In this document: piece after piece, positions 35,586 to 48,908 of the stretch | How positions within the stretch are numbered: position 1 is the first letter of the stretch | Layout: each line of letters begins with the position of its first letter | Origin: Streptococcus sp. SPS1 | GTDB lineage: Bacteria; Bacillota; Bacilli; Lactobacillales; Streptococcaceae | Reading direction: 5' to 3' | Assembly (NCBI RefSeq): GCF_030439915.1 | Contig: NZ_JAQFJG010000001.1 | Span: forward strand, 62,001-126,000 | Length of the DNA stretch: 64,000 nucleotides | Translations under genes and position numbers: made by a program | Notes under the pieces: generated by a model | What the model saw: only the letters and a program-made list of their open reading frames with translations | Databases searched by the model: none | What the model was told of the DNA's origin: nothing

Positions 35586-37745
35586 TCACTGAGATACCTT
35601 AATAATTTTCCACAATTGAAAATCATGATGAGAGAACCTTAGCTCAACTGGTGGTAGTTGCATGTAGTCTCCGTAGTCTGAGGTCAGAATTTCATGATAG
35701 TTTTTTGGAATCATAAATTCCTTACCTTCGAATACACCCGTAATAGTTTGTTTCAACCACTCTCGCTTCCAGACTGGTTTATGCATATCTTTATAAATAA
35801 GATAGTCAACCAACTCGTAATCATCTACTTTTCTAGATTGAGCAAGCTCATCAATGCCTCTAATATACTTATTCGTATTTGTGAAATAGAAGATAATGAC
35901 TGATATATAGCGAATTAAAGAATTTAATAGACTTTTAGTATTGGTAATCCCTTTAAATGTATAACAGCTTAATTGACGTTTTTTTATAAGTCTCGTCATT
36001 TTAGCTTTAAAAACCGAGTCATCCTCATATCCATCTACAGGGAAAATATCTACATAAATCCCCATATTGGAATCAATTCGAACATCTTCTTCTAATAAAT
36101 AAGTTTGATTATCCTGAACTTTCATAAAGGGATAGACATAGTTGAGATTATTTTTATAAGACATCACTTCGTAACGTTCGTCAGGGTTAGCAATAAGGTA
36201 GTCTTGCAACTTCTCATAGTCTTCACGCAACATACAGATATCCATGTCATCATCCCAAGGAATAAAACCTTTATGACGAACAGCACCGATAAGACTGCCA
36301 TAAGCTAGGAAATATTTGACACCAATTTTCTGACAAGTTTCATGAATGTATTCCATGATTCCTAGTTCCATCTGTTGAATCTCTCTAATATCAGTTACTT
36401 CCTGATAACGAATACCTTCATCACGTTTGCAAACAACTAATCCATAACCAATAATCAACCAAAAGATAATATTGATAAAGTTAGTTGAATACATAATCTG
36501 ACTTTCAAATAATTGACCGAACAAGATGCCAAAGAAAAGAATCATAATCAACTTTTCAGAATTCTTTTTAGAAACAATCAAATAAGTCAAAAAGCGCTTA
36601 ATTATATATCCTAGTAGAAGCAGAAAGGATACTAAACCTAAAATTCCAGAACTAACAAATATCGTTACCAAAATGTTATGGAAATTTCCACCAATAAGAG
36701 AATTTTGAATTTCGAATTTACTGAAATATTTTGTGTAATAATCTGGAACATTCCGTACCCCATAACCAAAAATTGGTTTCGCACTTCCCATTTTTATAGC
36801 ATTTTTCCAAATATAAGTTCTACCACTAGGTGTTGTTTCTATTAGATGAAGTTCACCTGTTTGTTTTATAACTGAAGAATCCGTTTCTGAATAAGATTGT
36901 CCTTTATTTAAGTCTAATACAGTCGCTTTCCCCGAAGATATGTAAATAGAAGTTGCATAACTCAATCCGATGTTAGCAGTAGAAACAAGTAAAGCAGTAA
37001 CAATAAAAGTAAGAAATCGCTTAGCTAACTTGCCCCTGTTAATAAAGAAACTATAAAACCCAATCATTAACACTAAAGATAATAAAGCACCCCTACTTTG
37101 CATGGTTGCGAAGTAAACTAATTGAATCACATTATTCAGTTTAAGATAGACAGAATATTTACTTCCTTTATGAATCAAATACATAGCCAAAACAATGCTA
37201 ATATATGAAAAAATTGCACTAGCATTGGGATTGACAATTCCCCACAAACGCCCATTCATAACACCATAGTAATAAGATTGCTGTCCAATTTTAAATAGGA
37301 TAAGTACTTTACTTACTAATAATGTAAATGCAAAAATAGCAGAAGAAAAAGAAATAATTTGAATAGTGTAAGAAATCCAATCAAATAATTTCTTTAATTG
37401 ACCTGATTCTAACATGGTAAATAATAAAATATAGGTTACCATAAAGAGAATCTCGATCACATTTCCAATCAAATGTCCAGAGCGATTGAAAATAGCCGAT
37501 AACAGATGACTTCCTGCTAATAGACCAAATAAGGATAGAAATTTACGATCTACTGTGATTTTTTTCCACTTAAACAATAACGTATAGCAAATATAAAACA
37601 ATACAATTGCTGATAATCCCTTATAAAGAGGATTGGCTATCTTATAAACTAGTGAACTCATACTTAAAATCGAAATAAAAACAAACAGATATGAAACCCA
37701 TAGCTTTGATTTTTCAAAGTATTCATTCATTATTGGAAAATTCAT
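35586..37745 (-). CDS. Fusion protein: polymerase/O-antigen-ligase-like membrane domain plus LicD domain
   Basis: A 719-residue protein. Residues 1-445 contain about eleven hydrophobic helices with a large outside loop (about 255-330, GRTYIWKNAIKMGSAKPIFG), the layout of O-antigen ligase/Wzy polymerases. Residues 450-719 are a complete LicD domain with YGSLIGAVRHKGFIPWDDDM and VDIFPVDGY. No stop or frameshift lies between them. The ATG at 37745 has AAGGAG six bases upstream; a TTG two codons earlier overlaps the spacing region. It sits between a GT2 gene and a stand-alone LicD gene. A membrane polymerase tied to a phosphotransferase would link assembly with decoration. That is inference. Confidence 0.8.
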   Translation of the reverse strand: MNFPIMNEYFEKSKLWVSYLFVFISILSMSSLVYKIANPLYKGLSAIVLFYICYTLLFKWKKITVDRKFLSLFGLLAGSHLLSAIFNRSGHLIGNVIEILFMVTYILLFTMLESGQLKKLFDWISYTIQIISFSSAIFAFTLLVSKVLILFKIGQQSYYYGVMNGRLWGIVNPNASAIFSYISIVLAMYLIHKGSKYSVYLKLNNVIQLVYFATMQSRGALLSLVLMIGFYSFFINRGKLAKRFLTFIVTALLVSTANIGLSYATSIYISSGKATVLDLNKGQSYSETDSSVIKQTGELHLIETTPSGRTYIWKNAIKMGSAKPIFGYGVRNVPDYYTKYFSKFEIQNSLIGGNFHNILVTIFVSSGILGLVSFLLLLGYIIKRFLTYLIVSKKNSEKLIMILFFGILFGQLFESQIMYSTNFINIIFWLIIGYGLVVCKRDEGIRYQEVTDIREIQQMELGIMEYIHETCQKIGVKYFLAYGSLIGAVRHKGFIPWDDDMDICMLREDYEKLQDYLIANPDERYEVMSYKNNLNYVYPFMKVQDNQTYLLEEDVRIDSNMGIYVDIFPVDGYEDDSVFKAKMTRLIKKRQLSCYTFKGITNTKSLLNSLIRYISVIIFYFTNTNKYIRGIDELAQSRKVDDYELVDYLIYKDMHKPVWKREWLKQTITGVFEGKEFMIPKNYHEILTSDYGDYMQLPPVELRFSHHDFQLWKIIKVSQ

Positions 37746-37766
37746 TTTCAACTCCTTCTCATAATA

Positions 37767-38735
37767 TTAGTTTCTTAATCCAACAATTTTTTTATATATC
37801 CATGGAGAAAAGACAAGTGACAGGACAGCGATCTTACGAAATGTGGTGAAATAAGTATCCTTCCATATTTCGTGTCGATGCTGAATAATCCAAGTCCTTA
37901 GTTCGACTTTCTCCTTTTGATACTGCTCAGATGAAGTAAATATGATTTTATCGTAGACTGTGATATATGACCAACATTCTCTATTTTTTAATTCATATTT
38001 TAAATTAGGAAATGCTTGTGATACTTGAGCAATAATGTTCTTATAAACTTCTATCGTATCAAATACATACCAATTAACAGATGTTGTTGCACTTCCCTCA
38101 CGATGATCATAATAATAAATTGGTTTGTCAATAAATACGCTACTGCATCTTGTCTTTAGTAGCAATTCAGTTAAAAATAAGGCATCTTCAGCTAGATGGT
38201 AGTCTGTATTAAATTTCTCATCTACCAGCAGGTCTCTCTTAAATAGTTTTGCGACTGGAAAGAATGATGTCTTAGTGGTCATCAGTAATTCTTTCATGGT
38301 TTTTTCTGTTGACCAAAGTTCTTTTCTACCAGAATACGGGGGGAAATCTGTCTCTATTCCATTTTTGATATGGTGTAGAGGAGCAATCACAAAACCTACA
38401 TGTTCTCCCTCAACTGCACTAGCTAAAGTAGCTAGGTAATCCTGGGTAACGAAATCATCGCTATCAATAAAGGTGATCCAAGCACCTGTCGCTAGCTGAA
38501 TTCCAACATTTCTGGCATTAGAAACACCAGCATTTTCGATATGGTAAACCTTGATATTTTCATACTGATATGCTAAATGATCACAGATTTTTCCACTGGA
38601 ATCAGTAGATCCATCATTTATTAGGATTAGTTCAAAATTAGTATAAGTCTGATGAAGAATTGACTCCACACATCGCTCCAGGTAGGCCTCTACATTGTAG
38701 ACTGGAACGATAACGCTAATTTTTTCACCCATCAT
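37767..38735 (-). CDS. Glycosyltransferase family 2
   Basis: A 322-residue GT-A fold glycosyltransferase. The start ISVIVPVYNVEAYLERCV, the NDGSTDSSGKIC loop and the DXD-like TFIDSDDFV (near residues 85-93) are the family marks; the nucleotide sugar cannot be told. The C terminus has a hydrophobic/basic patch (KIAVLSLVFSPWIYKKIV) that suggests membrane association. Overlaps the upstream LicD gene by four bases (ATGA). Confidence 0.88.
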   Translation of the reverse strand: MMGEKISVIVPVYNVEAYLERCVESILHQTYTNFELILINDGSTDSSGKICDHLAYQYENIKVYHIENAGVSNARNVGIQLATGAWITFIDSDDFVTQDYLATLASAVEGEHVGFVIAPLHHIKNGIETDFPPYSGRKELWSTEKTMKELLMTTKTSFFPVAKLFKRDLLVDEKFNTDYHLAEDALFLTELLLKTRCSSVFIDKPIYYYDHREGSATTSVNWYVFDTIEVYKNIIAQVSQAFPNLKYELKNRECWSYITVYDKIIFTSSEQYQKEKVELRTWIIQHRHEIWKDTYFTTFRKIAVLSLVFSPWIYKKIVGLRN

Positions 38736-39577
38736 GCTCCATATTCTCCCTTGTATTCTGTATAAGACTTATCCATATCAGCGATGACAGCATCATGATG
38801 CGGTACTTGCTTGTCTGCTGATGGTGGCGTCATATAATCGCCAAAAGCAGTGCTGAGATAGGCATCATAGCCAACTGGAATAGGCAGCTCTGTCCCTTCA
38901 AATGGTAGGAAAAGATTGTCTTCAAAGGATGCGATTGGGTACTTGTTTCTCATATAGCCAGGACCTGAGCATAATTCTGTGATGCCATCGCTCTCAGCAA
39001 AATCATACTTAGTCATTTCTTTCTCAGCTTTTTTCCAAATGCGATAACGGAGAGATTTTGGAGTCACACCCAGTAAAATACGACTCCCCCATTTCATAAG
39101 TGCACCATGCTTTTCTGGAATAGTTTGGGCACAAAAGAGTGAATAAATCAAGGCCCAGCGAACCTGTTTCTTCCGCTCAGCTGGATTTGTAGGATAATAA
39201 TCCAGAGGCAACACATCCAAGGCCAGACCATGTGGTAAATTCAAATCCTGCTGGTAAGGTTTGATACAGGTGGTTTCCTTGTCACGAATGGTAATAAAAA
39301 GATTGCGGTCTACAAAATCCTTGTTACTCTTTGACAAGAAATAACGTTCATCTGCATAACGAGGCCATAATTCTGCTAATTTCTCATAATCTTTACGAGG
39401 CATAAAAAAGTCTAGGTCGTCATCCCAAGGAATAAAACCCTTGTTTCGAAGGGCACCAATAGCACCTCCCCCACAGAGATAACAAAGCAAATCATGTTCT
39501 TTACAAAAGCCCACAAAATATTCAGCCATCTCCAGACTACGAGCCTGAATTGCTTTTAAATCAGTCATATTATTCAT
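38732..39577 (-). CDS. LicD family phosphotransferase, first gene of the operon
   Basis: A 281-residue LicD-family protein, more divergent than the other two LicD domains: GGGAIGALRNKGFIPWDDDLDF replaces the GSLIGAVRHKGF form, but the aspartates remain. The C terminus ends in a charged tail. It has an extended -10 (TGGTATAAT at 39601-39606) and probably starts the operon licD-GT2-fusion-licD. A weak ribosome-binding site leaves a second ATG (39568) possible. Confidence 0.85.
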   Translation of the reverse strand: MNNMTDLKAIQARSLEMAEYFVGFCKEHDLLCYLCGGGAIGALRNKGFIPWDDDLDFFMPRKDYEKLAELWPRYADERYFLSKSNKDFVDRNLFITIRDKETTCIKPYQQDLNLPHGLALDVLPLDYYPTNPAERKKQVRWALIYSLFCAQTIPEKHGALMKWGSRILLGVTPKSLRYRIWKKAEKEMTKYDFAESDGITELCSGPGYMRNKYPIASFEDNLFLPFEGTELPIPVGYDAYLSTAFGDYMTPPSADKQVPHHDAVIADMDKSYTEYKGEYGA

Positions 39578-39600
39578 TATTCTTTCTATCGTATCGTTTC

Positions 39601-39609
39601 ATTATACCA
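39601..39609 (-). promoter_or_regulatory. Promoter of the licD-GT2 operon (extended -10)
   Basis: TGGTATAAT on the minus strand without a clear -35. Confidence 0.5.
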
Positions 39610-39641
39610 CAAATAGGGGGTGAAAATCTATTGCAGACTGT

Positions 39642-39692
39642 AAAAAATCAAAGCCTGACTGCTAGATAAATAGCCTTCAAGCTTTGATTTTT
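39642..39692 (-). terminator. Terminator after the LCP gene
   Basis: Arms AAAATCAAAGC/GCTTTGATTTT with T-run on the minus strand. Marks the end of the long aro transcript. Confidence 0.75.
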
Positions 39693-39702
39693 CTGTCTTA
39701 TC

Positions 39703-40977
39703 TTATCTCAAACCCATCTGAGACAATTTATTCTGATATTTGTTTTGATCGACCAGCAAACCCAAGCCTCCATAAACATCATAGGCATCTACCCAGTCAC
39801 CAAGTTCTGGAATCGTCAGCTTTTCAATACCATTTTTTGCTCCATCCAAAACAGATAAACCGTTTGTTAGGAGGAAAGTATAGGGTGCATTGGTTGAGGT
39901 CATAGCAAAAACCTTTCCAAGAGCTTCAGAACCAGTGAAAAGTTTAGTAGGATCTTTAATTTGCTCTAAAATTGCTGTTAAAACTTGTTGCTGTCTTTTT
40001 GTACGGCCGTAATCCGCCTCATCGTCATCACGGAAACGAGCATAATTGAGCAGGGTCGAGCCATTCATCTGCTGTTTTCCGACTTTGATGGTTTGGGTTG
40101 GAGACTCAGTCTCAGTAGCGTGTAAATCATCTCCGACTGTAGCTTCTGTTAGTGGACGCCCATTCAATGTTGAAAATTGAGCATCAATTGTCACCCCATC
40201 AGGGAAAAGTGTGTCAATCGCTGTAGCAAAGGCCTGAAAATCGACCAAGGCATAGTACTTAATGTCCAAGTCAAAATTATCTTTCAAGACTTGGCGAACC
40301 ATTTCTGCCCCTTTTTGCCCCTCTTGTTCTCCTAACTCGTAGGCTACGTTTAACTTGTTATCCGTCTGTTTTCTACCGTTAATCACTTGACTGTAACCGT
40401 CTATATAAACCAAATTGTCACGCATGAAACTGACTAGCTTCATTTTCTTATCTGAGCCGCCAACATTTAATACCATAATAGAGTCCGTCCGCGTCTCAGC
40501 ACTGTTTTGGCCGATTCGACCATCCGTCCCCATGATCAAAATATTAACCCCGTCTCTAGTGTCCTGACCATTAAAGACTTGAACCTGTGCTGCCTTAGCA
40601 TCAGCAGTTTTCTTTGCACTAGCATCTTGATAACCACGTAAAAACATGAATACCATGGCTAAAGCCACACAGACTAGAAGAGAGAAAATCACCATAAAAA
40701 TGCGTTTAAGACGGAGCTTCCGTCTTTTCTTTTTGGGAGGAGCAGAGTGTGCTTGTGATTTGGATTGTGAGCGACTCCGGTTCGCATAGCTTGGTAAGTC
40801 AACCTGCTCTTCTCTTTCTTGTTCCAAGCTGGAACTACTATTTACCCTAGCAAGAGTTAGCTTTTCTTGCAAATAGGCAAACTCATTTTTTTCTCTCTCA
40901 TTGAGATAGTGAATATTTTTTAGCAAATAATCATAACGTAATTTTTCATGATGACTGAGAGGATTTTCTTTACTCAT
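39703..40977 (-). CDS. psr: LytR-CpsA-Psr family protein
   Basis: A 424-residue LCP-family protein. These enzymes attach anionic polymers to peptidoglycan. A cytoplasmic charged N terminus (1-90) precedes one transmembrane helix (about 95-117), and the LCP domain outside holds the GTDGR and TRTDSIMVL segments, RDNL, and the RFRDDDEADYGRTKRQ motif with the catalytic Arg/Asp residues. It overlaps pheA and ends the aro transcript. The symbol follows pneumococcal usage of psr for the copy at this place. Confidence 0.88.
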   Translation of the reverse strand: MSKENPLSHHEKLRYDYLLKNIHYLNEREKNEFAYLQEKLTLARVNSSSSLEQEREEQVDLPSYANRSRSQSKSQAHSAPPKKKRRKLRLKRIFMVIFSLLVCVALAMVFMFLRGYQDASAKKTADAKAAQVQVFNGQDTRDGVNILIMGTDGRIGQNSAETRTDSIMVLNVGGSDKKMKLVSFMRDNLVYIDGYSQVINGRKQTDNKLNVAYELGEQEGQKGAEMVRQVLKDNFDLDIKYYALVDFQAFATAIDTLFPDGVTIDAQFSTLNGRPLTEATVGDDLHATETESPTQTIKVGKQQMNGSTLLNYARFRDDDEADYGRTKRQQQVLTAILEQIKDPTKLFTGSEALGKVFAMTSTNAPYTFLLTNGLSVLDGAKNGIEKLTIPELGDWVDAYDVYGGLGLLVDQNKYQNKLSQMGLR

Positions 40978-41818
40978 CTTCTCTCCTTTCCATGGTCTGA
41001 TATTGGATAAATAGGATAGGCACCCAGAACCTTATACTGGATTCCGATGGCTTCTAATTCTTTTTGGGCAAAGTGGACCAGGCCCTTATCAGCATAGTCC
41101 ACATCGATAATGAAAAAGTATTCGCCTAGCGCTGTCTTGAGTGGACGACTTTCAATTTTTGTTAAGTCAATTCCTCGCCAAGCAAAGGTCGACAGTGCCT
41201 TATAAAGTGCACCTGGAAGGTTGTCAGGTAAGGTCAAGGCCAAAGTCATTTTCTCAGTTTGTGCTTGCAAGGGAATACTAGGCTTTTTAGCTCCTAAAAC
41301 CCAAAAACGTGTGAAATTGGCTTCCATTTCCTGAATATCCTCAGCAATCAGTTCTAAACCATATTCCTCAGCAGAACTTCTAGGAGCAATGGCCGCAAAG
41401 GGCTGGTCTGGATGTTCGGAAATAAAGCGGGCCGCATAAGCTGTACTAGCAGTCACCTCAATTTGAGCCTCTGGATACTGTTCATCGATAAATTTCTTTC
41501 CTTGAGCCAAGGCCTGTGGATGAGAAAAAATCTTTTCAATCTTAGTGTGACCCGGAACCACCATCAACTGCTGATGAATGGGCTGAACAATTTCTGCAAC
41601 TGCTTGAATGCGAGCCTGATGAAAAAGGTAGTCCAAGGTTTCATGAACACTACCCTCAATAGAATTTTCAACTGGCACCACAGAATAGTCCACCAAGCCT
41701 TGCTCATAGGCCTTGATGACATCTGTAATATTGGCAAAGGCCTGCAATTCCTCATGAGGAAAAGCTGTCTGCACAACGTGGTGTGAAAATGATCCCTTGG
41801 GACCTAGATAAGCAATTT

Positions 41819-41822
<4 letters not shown>
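40974..41822 (-). CDS. pheA: Prephenate dehydratase
   Basis: A 282-residue enzyme that makes phenylpyruvate from prephenate, the phenylalanine branch. The dehydratase domain (residues 1-180) begins IAYLGPKGSFSHH and holds VPVENSIEGSVHETLDYL. The C-terminal ACT domain with ESRPLKTALGEYFFIIDVD is the phenylalanine-sensing part. There is no chorismate mutase domain. Overlaps aroK and the LCP gene by four bases at each end. Confidence 0.95.
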
Positions 41823-44001
<2,179 letters not shown>

Positions 44002-44011
44002 GATTTTCTCC

Positions 44012-45115
44012 TTATTTGATGACGACTGTATAGTCGGTGTTTTTTGTTATGAGGTGCTCAGCTCGTTCCAAGTCTTGAGCATTTTTAAATGAAATTTGTA
44101 GAATCCCGTGAATATCTTCACGATTTTCCTCATTGATGTGAATATTAACCAAGGAAGTTCCACGTAGCAGTTCCAAAATCCGCAAGATGACATCTTCTTC
44201 ATCGGGAACATCGATATAGAGGTCATAAGAGCTATCTACTCCACCACGCTTATGAATTTCCATAGCCTGACGTTGCTCACGTGCTTGATTGAAAAAGTTC
44301 CAAATCTGCTCCTCATCTCCCTTGCTGATGGCTTGCCCAATCGCTTCCAACCGTTCCTTGAAATCCGCAATTCGATTCAAAATAGTTTCACGATTAGATA
44401 AGAGAATGGAGGTCCACATACCTGGTTCGCTTTCCGCAATTCGGGTCATATCTCGAAAACCACCGGCCGCAAAACGCCTTGCCATCTCATGCTCTTGAGC
44501 ATAGACCGCAGTCTGATCCATGAGACTGGAAGCCAGAATATGTGGAAAATGGCTAATCTGAGAAGTCACGCGATCATGCTCCTTGGCATCAATCTCGATA
44601 AAGCGCGCATGAAGTCCTGAAAGCAAATCCCTCATTTCCCCAAGCGTATCAGGACTTGTCAGACTCGAAGGAGTGAAGATATAGTAAGCATTTTCAAAGA
44701 GATTAACATCCGCAGAAGCTGCCCCTGTCTTGTGACTACCAGCCATGGGATGGGCCCCGACAAAGCGAACAGGTTTGCCAGCCAAATACTGCTCCGCCGC
44801 ATCCACAATGGCTGACTTGGTCGAACCAGCATCTGAAATAATGACGCCCTCTTTTAAGTCTAAGTTGGCCAATTCCTTAATGAAAGCAATTGTTTGCTTG
44901 ATTGGCAAGCTGAGGATAATAATATCTGCCAGAGGAGCAAAACTGGCAAAATCATCCGTTGCACGGTCAATCATGCCTTCTTTCAAGGCAATATCTCTCG
45001 AAGCTTGACTGCGATTATAACCTAAAATTTCATAATCTGGATGATCGCGTTTGATGCCAAGGGCCATAGAGGCTCCAATCAAACCAAGACCTGCGATATA
45101 GATTGTTTTTGCCAT
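44012..45115 (-). CDS. tyrA: Prephenate dehydrogenase
   Basis: A 367-residue enzyme of the tyrosine branch. The NAD-binding [15 protein letters not shown] is at residues 7-21, the [10 protein letters not shown] and [14 protein letters not shown] motifs mark the active site, and residues about 298-367 are an ACT domain ([20 protein letters not shown]) for feedback. Ten bases after aroC and co-transcribed. Confidence 0.95.
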   Translation of the reverse strand: MAKTIYIAGLGLIGASMALGIKRDHPDYEILGYNRSQASRDIALKEGMIDRATDDFASFAPLADIIILSLPIKQTIAFIKELANLDLKEGVIISDAGSTKSAIVDAAEQYLAGKPVRFVGAHPMAGSHKTGAASADVNLFENAYYIFTPSSLTSPDTLGEMRDLLSGLHARFIEIDAKEHDRVTSQISHFPHILASSLMDQTAVYAQEHEMARRFAAGGFRDMTRIAESEPGMWTSILLSNRETILNRIADFKERLEAIGQAISKGDEEQIWNFFNQAREQRQAMEIHKRGGVDSSYDLYIDVPDEEDVILRILELLRGTSLVNIHINEENREDIHGILQISFKNAQDLERAEHLITKNTDYTVVIK

Positions 45116-45124
45116 AGGAACTCC

Positions 45125-46291
45125 TTAATAGTTCTTTGTATAGTCTCGGTGTTTGGCTACCGCTTCTTTTAGTTCCTCAAGATTATCTGATGAGAATTTT
45201 TCGAGGATTTCTTGTACCAGAACCGTTGCCACAACTGCTTCCATGACTACACCTGCTGCTGGAAGAGCAGTCGGGTCACTTCTCTCAACGGTTGCCTTGT
45301 AAGGTTCGTGGGTTTCGATATCCACACTCATAAGTGGTTTGTAGAGAGTAGGAATGGGCTTCATAACTCCACGAACAACAATCGGTTGCCCATTGGTCAT
45401 ACCACCTTCAAAGCCACCTAAATTATTGGTGCGACGGGTATAGCCGTCTTCTTTAGACCAGAGAATTTCATCCATGACTTGGCTGCCTTTACGGTAACCA
45501 GCTTCAAAGCCAAGACCAAATTCTACTCCTTTAAAGGCATTGATAGAGACAACTGCCTGGGCCAATCGCGCATCCAATTTTCTGTCCCATTGGACATAGG
45601 AACCAAGACCAACTGGAACACCTCCAACGACTGTCTCCACAACCCCACCGATGGTATCACCGTCACGTTTGATTTGGTCAATATAATCCTTGATTTCCTG
45701 TTCTCTTTCTTGGTTGACAATAGAAGCTTCAGACTGGGCAGCTCTTTCCTTAATCTCAGCCACTGTCAGATTCTCAGGAACATCGATTTCCTTGCCACCA
45801 AAGACTACGACATGGTTGGCAATCTCCATATCCAGCTCAGCCAAGAGGCGTTTGGCTACTGCCCCAACTGCCACCCGCATGGTAGTTTCACGAGCTGATG
45901 AACGCTCCAAGGAATTTCGCAAATCATCAAAACGGTACTTGATACCCCCAACCAAGTCGGCATGACCTGGACGTGGATGAGTGATTTTTCGTTTGCTTTT
46001 AAGACGGTCTTCAATGTCCTCCGCAGACATGATGTCCAGCCATTTCTGGTGGTCCTTATTGATGACATCCATAGTAATAGGCGCCCCTGTCGTCTTCCCG
46101 TGGCGAACGCCCGAAGTAAAGATAACTTGGTCGCTCTCAATCTTCATACGACCACCGCGGCCGTAGCCACCCTGACGACGTTTAAGGTCTCCATTAATAT
46201 CCTCAGCTGTCAAAGGTAGTCCAGCTGGAATTCCTTCAATGATAGCTGTCAGACGGGGACCGTGTGATTCTCCTGCAGTTAAATATCTCAT
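45125..46291 (-). CDS. aroC: Chorismate synthase
   Basis: A 388-residue FMN-dependent enzyme that eliminates phosphate from EPSP to form chorismate. [19 protein letters not shown] at the start, [13 protein letters not shown] and [13 protein letters not shown] are the known signatures. [15 protein letters not shown] is the FMN-binding part. Full length. It stands between aroB and tyrA. Confidence 0.97.
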   Translation of the reverse strand: MRYLTAGESHGPRLTAIIEGIPAGLPLTAEDINGDLKRRQGGYGRGGRMKIESDQVIFTSGVRHGKTTGAPITMDVINKDHQKWLDIMSAEDIEDRLKSKRKITHPRPGHADLVGGIKYRFDDLRNSLERSSARETTMRVAVGAVAKRLLAELDMEIANHVVVFGGKEIDVPENLTVAEIKERAAQSEASIVNQEREQEIKDYIDQIKRDGDTIGGVVETVVGGVPVGLGSYVQWDRKLDARLAQAVVSINAFKGVEFGLGFEAGYRKGSQVMDEILWSKEDGYTRRTNNLGGFEGGMTNGQPIVVRGVMKPIPTLYKPLMSVDIETHEPYKATVERSDPTALPAAGVVMEAVVATVLVQEILEKFSSDNLEELKEAVAKHRDYTKNY

Positions 46292-46300
46292 ACACTCTCC

Positions 46301-47368
46301 TTATTTTACCAAGTAGTCTTTCATCTCTTCCAGAGAAACTGGGTGAATGATCGCTGAACCAAGCTCTGGCACCAAGACCAATTTCAAGGTGTTGCCACGC
46401 GCCTTCTTATCATGAGTTAAAGCCTGATAAAGCTTGTCAACATCCCAGCTCTTATAGTCAACAGGCAAGCCAAATTTCTGACACATTTCTGTGATGGACT
46501 GGGTAATACCAGCTGGCATAAGGCCTTTTTCCTCAGCCACCTTGGAAATCTGAACCATACCCATAGCCACAGCCTCTCCATGCATGACTTTACCATAACC
46601 GGCAGTCGCTTCAATGGCATGGCCAATAGTATGGCCAAAATTGAGGTAAAGGCGGACACCATTGTCCAACTCATCCTCAACTACCATCTTGCGCTTAACC
46701 TGACAAGAATGTTCAATCAAAGTCTCTGCATGTTCCAGAATGCCCTCTACAGAACCATCTAGCTCCGTCAAAATTTTCCACAGTTCTGGATCCTCAATCA
46801 AGCCATACTTGATAACTTCACCCATCCCTTCAATCAACTCTCTCTTTCCAAGCGTTTCAAGAACAAGTGGATCAATCAGAACCCCATCTGGTTGGGCAAA
46901 GGTACCCACCATATTCTTAGCAAATGGAGTGTTAACGCCTGTCTTTCCACCGATAGACGAATCCACCTGGGCAGTTAAACTGGTCGGAATCTGAACAAAG
47001 TGAATACCCCGCATATAGGTAGAGGCTACAAAACCAGCCAGGTCACCAACAACACCGCCACCAAGAGCCACGATTCCATCGCTACGAGTCAGTCCTTGCT
47101 TGACTAAAAATTCATAGACTTTCTGAACAGTGATTAAATTCTTTCTTTCTTCCCCTTCTAAAAAGTCAAAAACTGCTACCTGAAAACCAGCATCTTCTAG
47201 GCTGAGCTTGACCTTCTCTGCATAAAGAGAAGCTACATGGTTATCTGTCACAATGACTATCTTTTGTGGTTGCCAGAGTTCTCGCAACCATTGACCAGCC
47301 TGAGCCAGACAACCTTTTTCAATCTGAATATCATAAGGATGATGAGGAATATCAATTCTGATTTTCAT
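46301..47368 (-). CDS. aroB: 3-dehydroquinate synthase
   Basis: A 355-residue NAD- and metal-dependent enzyme. [40 protein letters not shown] and [12 protein letters not shown] give the dinucleotide loop and the metal ligands, including the two His of the last motif. Full length and typical. Confidence 0.97.
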   Translation of the reverse strand: MKIRIDIPHHPYDIQIEKGCLAQAGQWLRELWQPQKIVIVTDNHVASLYAEKVKLSLEDAGFQVAVFDFLEGEERKNLITVQKVYEFLVKQGLTRSDGIVALGGGVVGDLAGFVASTYMRGIHFVQIPTSLTAQVDSSIGGKTGVNTPFAKNMVGTFAQPDGVLIDPLVLETLGKRELIEGMGEVIKYGLIEDPELWKILTELDGSVEGILEHAETLIEHSCQVKRKMVVEDELDNGVRLYLNFGHTIGHAIEATAGYGKVMHGEAVAMGMVQISKVAEEKGLMPAGITQSITEMCQKFGLPVDYKSWDVDKLYQALTHDKKARGNTLKLVLVPELGSAIIHPVSLEEMKDYLVK

Positions 47369-47386
47369 AGGAGAATCTCCCTTTCT

Positions 47387-48241
47387 TTATTGGTATTTTT
47401 CTGTTAAGGACTGCCAAATCTCTTCTGTCGGCATTTCCTTGCCTGTCCACAGTTGAAAAGCTTCTGCAGCTTGATAGAGCAACATCCCCAGACCATTGAC
47501 GGCTGAATTACCCTGACTTCTGGCCCATTTTAAAAATGGCGTTTCAAAGGGTTGGTAAATAATATCTGCCACCAAGATAGTTTCTGGCAAATTGATGCTT
47601 TCAGGAACTGGGGATGATTGACCATCCATGCCCACACTGGTGGCATTAACCAGTAGATCCGACTCAGCAATCCTTTCCTGCAAGACAGAAACATCTTCTA
47701 AAGCATACAAGTCCACCTTAAAGCCTGTCTGCTCCTGTAACTTGTCTAGGTAAGGTCTTGTTTTTTCCATAGAAACTGAACGAACAAAGACCGAAATCTG
47801 ACTGACGCCGTCCAAAATAGCTTGTGCCAAAATGGACTTGGCCGCACCACCTGCACCCAGCAGGGTCATCTTCTTACCTGTAATTGTAAAAGAAGGCAAG
47901 CTCTTAAAAAATCCCTTGCCATCTGTATTATATCCAATTAAATTGCCATTCTCATTGACGACCGTATTAACCGCACCGATCAAGCGCGCTTCGTCACTCA
48001 GCTCATCCAAATAAGGAATCACCTGCTCCTTATAGGGCATGGACAGGTTGATACCAAACATCTGGTAGCGACGAATATTGGCCACTGTTTCTGCCAAGTC
48101 ACTCGCTTCAATCTCCCAAGCCACATAAGCACCATTGGTAGCTGTCGCCTCAAAGGCGTTGTTGTGAATAAAGGGAGAAATAGAGTGCTTAATAGGATTG
48201 GCAACAACTGCAGCTAAACGTGTATAGCCATCAAGCTTCAT
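47387..48241 (-). CDS. aroE: Shikimate dehydrogenase
   Basis: A 284-residue NADP-dependent enzyme that reduces 3-dehydroshikimate. The substrate-binding [27 protein letters not shown] (catalytic Lys) and the NADP loop [11 protein letters not shown] are visible. Its start overlaps aroD by eleven bases. Confidence 0.96.
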   Translation of the reverse strand: MKLDGYTRLAAVVANPIKHSISPFIHNNAFEATATNGAYVAWEIEASDLAETVANIRRYQMFGINLSMPYKEQVIPYLDELSDEARLIGAVNTVVNENGNLIGYNTDGKGFFKSLPSFTITGKKMTLLGAGGAAKSILAQAILDGVSQISVFVRSVSMEKTRPYLDKLQEQTGFKVDLYALEDVSVLQERIAESDLLVNATSVGMDGQSSPVPESINLPETILVADIIYQPFETPFLKWARSQGNSAVNGLGMLLYQAAEAFQLWTGKEMPTEEIWQSLTEKYQ

Positions 48242-48908
48242 TCAAAATCTCCCTGATTTTTTTCATGTTAGCTAGGGAAATCTGACCAGGGGCACTGGCT
48301 TCATCCAGACTGGCAAAAGACCAACTCGAACCAGTCACACCCGCAGTGATACGAGAAACCTTGCCCACCTTGCCCATAGAAATGGTCACATATTCCTGTT
48401 CAGGATTGAGGGTTTTAAAGCCTCGTGTATAGTTCATCAAGTCTAATACATCCTGCTCCGTGTGAGCCATCACCGCAACCTTGACAAGTTTTGGATTTAG
48501 GCTCGTCAACTCTGACAAGATTTCCATCATATTTTCAGGTGTTTCTTGGAAATTGTGATAACTCAAAATGAGATTTGGAAAGTCCAACATTTCCTCAAAA
48601 ACATCCTTGTAGCTATAGTACTCAAAATCAATATAGTCTGGTTGATAGAGTTGCGCCACTTCCTTGATTAGATGGATATATTCTTCTGGAGAAAGTTCGA
48701 TTTCTCCCCCTTCAGAGCGAGTTCGCAGCGTGAAAACCAACTCACGACCTGCGAATTTTTCAAAAATAGCTGGAGCTACCTGCAAAATTGCTTCCTTAGG
48801 CAGATAGTCGGCACGCCATTCAATGATGTCGGCATCCAGGTACCTCGTGGCGTCCAGAGCCTGGGCCTCCTCTAAACTTCTTGGCATTACTGAAACGATC
48901 AATTTCAT
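48231..48908 (-). CDS. aroD: 3-dehydroquinate dehydratase, type I
   Basis: A 225-residue class I dehydratase that forms a Schiff base with dehydroquinate. EWRADYL at residues 31-37, the His of SYHNF and the Lys in [15 protein letters not shown] match the catalytic residues. The [12 protein letters not shown] segment follows. Its start overlaps the stop of the upstream methyltransferase by four bases (ATGA). Confidence 0.95.
   Translation of the reverse strand: MKLIVSVMPRSLEEAQALDATRYLDADIIEWRADYLPKEAILQVAPAIFEKFAGRELVFTLRTRSEGGEIELSPEEYIHLIKEVAQLYQPDYIDFEYYSYKDVFEEMLDFPNLILSYHNFQETPENMMEILSELTSLNPKLVKVAVMAHTEQDVLDLMNYTRGFKTLNPEQEYVTISMGKVGKVSRITAGVTGSSWSFASLDEASAPGQISLANMKKIREILNEA

Noticed and set aside
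34715..39577. Capsule (cps) locus
   Set aside because: No wzg-wzh-wzd-wze set, no initial sugar transferase, no dexB or aliA flanks; fits a teichoic-acid-like or other glycopolymer set better.
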